This document shows, one piece after another, positions 58,001-64,000 of a DNA stretch of 64,000 bases; the stretch's first letter is position 1, and each line of letters opens with the position of its first letter. A model generated the notes under the pieces. That model did not search any database. It worked only from the letters and a program-made list of their open reading frames with translations, and was not told the DNA's origin. Made by a program: the position numbers and the translations under genes. This DNA comes from Bryoerythrophyllum caledonicum (lineage: Eukaryota > Streptophyta > Bryopsida > Pottiales > Pottiaceae), in the NCBI GenBank assembly GCA_963971425.1, contig OZ020516.1, forward strand, positions 37,250,199 to 37,314,198. The letters are read 5' to 3'.

Positions 58001-59067
58001 AGATGGGATTCTCCTCACTCAAACTGCCTACATACGAAAGCTCTTGGACAAATTTGGCCTATCAAACTGCAACTCTAGTTTACTTCCTATGGATCCTAGT
58101 CTCCACTTGCAACAAACTATAAACACCCCAAAAGTTGATGCTGAACTCTACCGCTCCCTCGTAGATAGTCTCATATATGTAACAAACACTCGCCCTGACG
58201 TGTGTTATGCCCTTAGTTGTGTGGCTAGATACATGGCTTCTCCTGAACAAGCCCATTTTCAAGCAACCAAACGCATCTTGCGCTATCTGAAATGACAGTG
58301 AATTATAGTCTATTGTTTCCATCATCACCAACCACTGCGTATCACACCTTCACGGATGCCGACTGGGGACGTGATTTAGACTCCCAACGGTCAACATCAG
58401 GCATCTTGCACATTCTAGGAGGAGCACCAATCTTTTGGTCCATCTAGTTGCAACCAACTGTGAGCCTCTCCAGCACAGAGGCTGAGTACCGAGTCTTAAC
58501 AGATGCTTCCAAAGATGTGATTTACTTCCGTAACTTACTTCAAGAGATTGGTGTTGACACAACATCACCTACACCGATCTACACCGACAATCAATCCAAC
58601 ATCCGACTTGTTGGCAACCCAATTATGCACAGCCGCACCAAACATATCGGCATCCAACAACATTTTATCAGGGGATCAGCTTAAAACGGTTTTGTACAAG
58701 TCTTATTCACTCCGACTTATTCTCAGGAGGCTGATTTTTTTACCAAGCCGTTCACTCTCAACAAGTTCACGATCAACCGAGACATGGTTGGCATCGTCTT
58801 TGCTGCCACCTAGAGCCTGTCCTTGATCCACTTAGGGATACTTCTACTTCCACCAACAGCCTAACAACATGGTCTCCACCTACAGGAAACCCCGTCTGGG
58901 TCATCAGCGCCATTCTGGTTTCCCTTAAGGACAACTGATACTTATTGGTGATAGGAACTTGACCTCATCTCTCCACCGCTGAAGCACCTCCTGCACCTGC
59001 CTCCGAACTCTCGTCATCGCTTCCTCCTGGAACTCTCTTCTTAGACCTTCTCAAGAGTGAGGGAGGG
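55100..59067 (+). mobile_element. Ty1/copia retrotransposon, 5'-truncated and dead
   Basis: In order: gag zinc knuckle CYNCGKNGHFARDC (55364-55405); protease around YVDSGAMSH (55598); integrase with its HHCC region (about 56000-56120); the catalytic block RSDRGGEY and NGVAKRRN, where Lys stands at the usual catalytic Glu; reverse transcriptase (LHQLDVVTAFLNG, LYGLKQAPKAWYS); RNase H (YHTFTDADWG, LSSTEAEYR, IYTDNQSN). The YVDD box of the reverse transcriptase is missing: FILLL joins directly to ITGNDHE near 57890. Stops occur at 55415, 55595, 57912, 58293, 58446 and others, with a frameshift near 56620. A purine tract GAGGGAGGG ends at 59067. No 5' LTR is found. Confidence 0.93.
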
Positions 59068-59340
59068 TGTTGAGATTCATTCCGCTCTTGACCCACATGT
59101 CAAGCCCTAGGTTCATCCATCATGCATGGTTCCCATTCGTCGTGTCTGTCAACGTTGACAGCTCCTGTATATATTGACAGCTTCATGTCTTTGTGTTTAG
59201 TGCGCACTTGCGCACCTCTAGAGCTTCTAGTCTTAGTTTAGTTTCTACACATTTGTCGTGCACAAACACATCGTGCAAAGATAACATCGTGCCAAGAGGT
59301 GGGAGCGCACAATTAGCAACAAACTTGGAGCAACGGTGAC
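59068..59340 (+). repeat. Probable start of copia 3' LTR
   Basis: TGTTGAGATTCATTCC follows the polypurine tract directly, as a copia LTR should (5' TG). Without a 5' LTR to compare, its 3' end cannot be placed; the end given is a guess. It includes short repeats such as CATCGTGC(A/C). Confidence 0.5.
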
Positions 59341-59719
59341 TAAACCATCACTCTTATCTCTGTAAACAACAAAAACAATAGTTCACGAAAGAAACTATCA
59401 ACCACTCAATAACCTAGACTAGGAAAAAGAAATAAATACCGAGACCACAACATTTAGTAATTGGTCTACACGGACTCCATTACTTGTCCCCTTTGCCTGT
59501 GCTAAAGCCTCTTTCATATTGGCGAACCCGCAATTAACGTCAGATGGAGAAACGACCGATCATGAAAACCTCTCGTGTCCAGAGAAATCAAGTCGACCTA
59601 CCGAAAGATACTTAGAGACCATATAGACAAGGGATAGGCCAGGTGTAATGAGAGCCCCATCGTTAGTCGCCTCCAACACTTTTGAATGGCTAGACCTTGT
59701 CTACGTAGACTCTCAATGT
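59341..59719. other. Spacer with one half of a 25-bp direct repeat
   Basis: No gene. 59443-59467 begins GACCACAACATTTAG and is identical over 25 bp to 61167-61191, on the other side of the gypsy remnant. Confidence 0.6.
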
Positions 59720-61160
59720 GCTAAACACTGTGGACACGACCATTGATCCATTGGGACCTCTAAAAGAAGTGGAGTCAGACATCCTAGATGCCACCCCGTA
59801 GAATACAAGTCACAAATGACCATTGTAGCAGCTCGTTTGGCACTACCACACAACCGACATCGCAATCCAATAGAGATGTGAGAAAACCGAGGGTGTACGA
59901 TGCCATCATTGTGTGGAAAATGGCAAGGTGCACAATTACGTGTATGATCCTTCCACATCTTACCATCACAACCCTCCAACGGTAACACTCCTGAGTTGTT
60001 TACCTCACAAACTTGTAAGATCACTCTTCCCGCCGTCACATTCAAGGTGGTGGGCGCTGCTTGCTGCAAATAGACATACTCTCCAGGATTACAACGTTGC
60101 ACTTGCGGTCAGTAGCCTCCTCCCTGGATTGTAGCATAGCGCAATATATCTCGGTATTGGGCAATGGAGAGGTTCTCCAATGCCATAGGCATCACCTGCT
60201 TGAACAAATCTGCACGTTGCTCACATACTTGAGCCCGCGTATCTGGATTGTCCATGTCATGCATCACCTTGAATGGCCTTCGGTAACACCGGTTGCCTTC
60301 CAAACAACAGAAAGTAAGGAGAAAATGACGCCAAAGATGCTTGCTTGCTAAACTGGTAGCCCATGGCTATCCACGGTAATTGCAAGTCTCAATCTTGATG
60401 ATGTCCCTTCTTCAAACTATACTTCCGAAGCCCCTCTTGACGGTTGGCACCATGCACTCCGCCAATCCATCCGCTTCGAGATGATCCCTTGAAGTAGTGC
60501 GGTGATCAATCATCGTTTGTTCACACAACGTTTGAAATTCACTTAAAACTCGCATCTTTGGTCTGTGAGAACTTCTGCTAGAGCTCCAAAGCGACTCAAA
60601 ACACCATCAAGGAAAGAATAAGCGGCTCCTTCACTGAACTTGTCAAGCAAGGCTACCAACTCTCTTCATTTCAAGAAGTGTTCAATCATCACTAATACAT
60701 ACTTGTTGTGTCGAAGTATCACTGGCAATGGACCTGCAAAGTCCAAGCTCCACTTGTATCCTAAGCCCATAATTGGTAATGGTTGCAATTGTGGCACCGG
60801 AGTGTTAAAAGACGCTCGTACACGATCACACACCATGCACCGGGCTACCAAAGCTTGAACTTGTGACTCCATTCCTCACCACCAATAATAAATTTGGAGC
60901 AAGCTTTAAGTCCTCTGCACCCCAAAATGTCCAAGGTCTTCATGAGTGTCCTTGATAAGCTTCACTCTCTCTAATGGAGATGGCACAACCTTTCGGATAC
61001 CATCGGGTCATACTCTCAAAAGTTGGGTCTTCTCCCACAAAAACCATTTGGCTCGTTGTGACACCCGATCTCTCTCCTTAGGACCTTAGCGGACCACTTA
61101 GACACCACTTCTCCATTCTTCAGAAACTGCATCACGTTCGTGTCCTCATCGAAAAAAAAA
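59720..61160 (-). pseudogene. Ty3/gypsy integrase remnant with C-terminal PHD finger
   Basis: Read on the minus strand: DTNVMQFLKNGEVVSKW (about 61140), KAKWFLWEK-like sequence, RKVVPSPLERVKLIKDTHED and LGHFGVQRT (integrase zinc region, 60990-60920). Then ALVARCMVCDRVRASF and YKWSLDFAGPLPV (first catalytic D, 60845-60720), VLTDQRCEF (second D), and HRTTSRDHLEADGLAE (third acidic residue region, about 60480). The C-terminus at 59860-59715 is a PHD finger: CRLC, MVICD, GWHLGCLTP, WSCPQC. The fourth zinc ligand position (after CD) is Tyr where Cys is expected. Stops and frameshifts are scattered. Reverse transcriptase and LTRs are not present. Confidence 0.75.
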
Positions 61161-61191
61161 AATCCGGACCACAACATTTAGTAATTGGTCT

Positions 61192-62949
61192 CCCTGAACC
61201 ACACGTGGAGGTCATTTGGGTTCCAAGTCCCAAATGAGGTGTCAAAAGACAGCACCATTGACCTAGCCGTCACACAACACTAACCCTAACCCTAATCTCT
61301 AATTAGAGCCAAGTCCTAAGCCTTCCGGTAACTCCACAACTTCCTAGGTGGTTTCTAACCGGAAACCACCTACACAAATGCCTCCATGCGCCAATCCTCA
61401 CACATTTGTTATCACTTTGCGTCTTTGTAGTGTAGATACATGTATTTCCCATTTTTCCATCCATTTTGTCGTTTAGAATATTGATCTTGTATCAAAAGTG
61501 ATAATTCAGAATAAGTTTAGATGAACTTTGAAGTTCAAATGTTCAATTAATCAGTTTATGGCATTAATTTAATCCTACATATCATTTTAATTTTTATGGA
61601 ATATTTTGAAGATGTGTACACCAAAAATTTCTAAGTACAATTTTGAGGATTATTTTGCTCTTGGACTATATACTGCTATACTTATTTGTAGTTATTGTAA
61701 ACTTATAGGAAAAAAGAGGAAAATTTTTGCAAAGGAAATAGTACTCTAGGGAATTTTATTTCCATATTTTTATACATCATAAATGCAATTTAAAATAGAG
61801 TACAATGTATTTTTTTATCAATAGAGTATAAAAGTGCCAAGTATATGACAATTAAATGAAATCATGTTATAGTGCCTAAGCTACCACCTTTAAAAAGAGA
61901 ACCGATCTAAATTAGATACCTTCAGTGAGTATTAAAGTTATTTTTTCCAATTCTAAATCACAACTTAACATCAATCAATTGTAGTACTTAGTGACACTCT
62001 AGTGTCTGGCAATGAAAAATGAGAGTACTCTGCAATACTTGAGTGCTTGATAGTACAGATGGATATGCTTTGTAATTCACTAGTGTTTGACAATAAAAAG
62101 ACTCTAATGGTAGGAGAAAGCAGGCATGTACTTTATTATACTCTAATGCTTGAGTTTAAAATCCAAAGTAATATTTAAGCTCATTCAATGATACTAATAC
62201 ATTTCCTGACATGCAATCCACCAAGAAGAATATGCGTACATGGAATATCCATATACGGAGATGATTGAACCCGGACAAGTCCTTAGGTGAGATTGGGACA
62301 AAAGACTTTCGACAAACGTGAAGCAAGCTTTAAGCTGTTGAGATGGAGACAAGGGGTCAAGAACGTGTCAAATAAACCTTCGATGGAGATAAGAACAAGA
62401 GGGCCTCGCAATGGATCAATTGCTTTCAAGTACTCACTGGATGCATGACGCTATAATTCCTTCCCTTAGTAACTTGTCCAAAGTTACTTTACCACCACAT
62501 TGCCTAAATCACTCTCTAATCAAGTAGTGGGTTTAGTAAAGGCCTTGGTAACTTCAGCCTTATTACACCTCCATCTAGCGCAACCATCATCATTATGATT
62601 AGTTGAGGTAATAAATCAGGTGAGGTCACAAGTTAGCGGCATTATAACTTATCAGAGGTATAACTTGTGGGAGGGATGGGTATAATCAAGTTCCCCCTAG
62701 ATCCCACATCCTCAAATAGAAACACCACTTCAAATCTACTTAGATAACTACACAAACTCCACATGTAGACATCGAAATTACCCCATCTTGCTTTGCTCCG
62801 GTATGCAATTCAACCCCTTAAATCTAGAAGTAGAAAACATGAAAGAAGCAGGCTGAATCACTAAACTAGTTAGTAATTCGGTAACGTGACCTGCCCTGAC
62901 ACCACAAAAGCCTTCAGAAACAGGGACCGGACGCCAATTTATCAGCAGC
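61192..62949. other. No gene seen
   Basis: AT-rich spacer. CTAACCCTAACCCTAA at about 61269-61284 is a two-unit match to the plant telomere-type repeat (CCCTAAA-like), too short to be a telomere relic. No coding region. Confidence 0.45.
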
Positions 62950-63718
62950 ACAAGCAGCAGCAACAGCAACACAGAGCTTTGTTGCTTCTTCTTCTTCTTC
63001 TTCCAAAGGTATCCTCTTCATGTTTTGCATGTGCACTGTAAGGCTTCTTCTTGTTTGGATGCACACTCTGATGCCTTGTTTTGGAGTAACTTCATCTTGT
63101 TGCGGAGACTTGGAGGCTTAGCACAACAAGCGTGAGGTTCGTGACGTGGTGAGCAGCTTGTGGGTGCGTGACATGGAATTTCGGAGCGGGGCTAGAGTGG
63201 GTGCAGAAACAGGGGACGGTAATATTTATGTTGAATGATCTGGTAGTTCGATTTTCCTCAAGGCGACGACGTTGTGACAGCACTAGTAGCGTTTTCCACT
63301 CACTATTCTGAGGCTTTGCAAAGAGGGCGAGTGAGGTTCGTGACGAGAGACACAAAAAACAGTGAGCTTTTTCATGTTTTCAGTGAGTGAAAAGCGGCAC
63401 AGAGCGACGCCCTTGCTAGCAGTGCAGTTTTGACTAGGTGCGTTTCGTTAGAGATGGGATGTACCTGAAGCGATCGAAACTCTTTGGGAAGGAGGAAATA
63501 TTTCCGTTTTCCCGAAGATGAAGTCTTGAAGATGCGAACTGTTTTACTCACCGTGTGGATGTGCGGATCGTAGCCTGACATGTATGCGTAGTTTTGTGTG
63601 GGATATCTTATCTTAACAACACAGTGTTCACTTGAAAATTAAAGCTGATCCCTGATTGTGAGGTTCATGTGATGATCTCTGTGTTGAATCAGCGCCATTT
63701 AAATCTACGAGTCCAACC
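62950..63718 (+). promoter_or_regulatory. Possible upstream region of a truncated gene
   Basis: Starts with a CTT microsatellite (about 62984-63003) and is GC-richer than the preceding spacer. It leads to a possible first exon at 63719. There is no firm promoter motif. Confidence 0.25.
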
Positions 63719-63757
63719 ATGGCGATGCCGCCTCCCCAGTCGATTGCGATCACAGAG
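63719..63757 (+). CDS. Possible first exon of a gene leaving the window
   Basis: ATG at 63719 in the context AACCATGGCG opens 13 codons (MAMPPPQSIAITE) that end at a GTACAC donor in phase 0. The good start context and rise in GC content suggest a real start, but 39 bases cannot identify a product and no second exon is seen before 64000. Confidence 0.3.
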
Positions 63758-64000
63758 GTACACGTAAAACTTTTTCCTGCTTTCTTCAGTGAAGAGAATT
63801 AGTGGCGTAAACAAAGAAGAGGAAGTTACACCCTGTTTATTGACGTAGAATCTGCATATTTTTACTCTCTTGATCCTTTTTAAATTAGTGAAGGAAATTA
63901 GTAGCAAGAAAGACAGCTTCAAGTGATAACTATCACCGTGACAACATAACAATCAAGTTCGTAGAAATCAATCCGTATCGTCTTCATTTTAAATGACTAA

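Noticed and set aside
61266..61290. Telomere-like CTAACCCTAACCCTAA
   Set aside because: Only two units; too short to claim an interstitial telomere.
1..64000. CRISPR arrays, bacterial operons, riboswitches
   Set aside because: No spaced direct-repeat arrays and no prokaryotic gene organisation; spliced genes and plant transposons show a eukaryotic nuclear genome.

Overview
The window looks like nuclear DNA of a streptophyte plant, probably a non-seed plant (bryophyte, lycophyte, fern or charophyte alga). The evidence is GT-AG introns in plant-type genes, a complete clade-1 OSCA channel gene, and many decayed plant-type transposons in AT-rich DNA. I do not assign a species.

Layout. 0.4-2.0 kb: a pogo/Emigrant-like DNA transposon with a tRNA-like SINE inserted in it. 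3-5 kb: two TTAA-flanked non-autonomous elements (further copies at 18.2 and 20.1 kb, a degraded one near 36.5 kb). 5.4-11.9 kb: two Tc1 (DD34E) transposons lying head to tail 12 bp apart, with very long inverted arms built from ~185-bp modules. 11.9-17 kb: a TA-flanked MITE, then a decayed minus-strand LINE with RNase H, itself interrupted by a PIF/Harbinger-type MITE with a TTA duplication. 22.2-25.7 kb: a decayed minus-strand MULE with a SWIM zinc finger. 28.8-33.7 kb: a broken, shortened paralog of the gene at 48-54 kb. 38.0-41.9 kb: an intact 11-exon OSCA/CSC1-type channel gene. 42.2-43.6 kb: two foldback MITEs and a GT92 glycosyltransferase fragment. 44-45.6 kb: two divergent unknown genes or fragments. 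45.7-49.7 kb: a recurring GC-rich palindrome and minisatellites. 48.2-54.0 kb: a 12-exon gene coding for a ParB/Srx-like domain followed by a beta-class DNA methyltransferase-like domain. 55.1-59.1 kb: a 5'-truncated copia element. 59.7-61.2 kb: a minus-strand Ty3/gypsy integrase remnant ending in a PHD finger. 62.9-63.8 kb: possibly the first exon of a gene leaving the window.

The most unusual content is the ParB-like/methyltransferase gene and its paralog. The domain order (DGNHR motif, then motif IV, then motif I) matches bacterial ParB-methylase fusions, but the gene is split by plant introns and has a ~500-residue middle region. This copy carries one frameshift and two stop codons, and both methylase motifs are altered, so it is probably a decaying member of a family whose intact members lie elsewhere.

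Most premature stops in the window fit C-to-T or G-to-A transitions, as expected for methylated, silenced repeats. The only gene I regard as intact and functional is OSCA. Exon borders and homologies were read by eye, with no database search.
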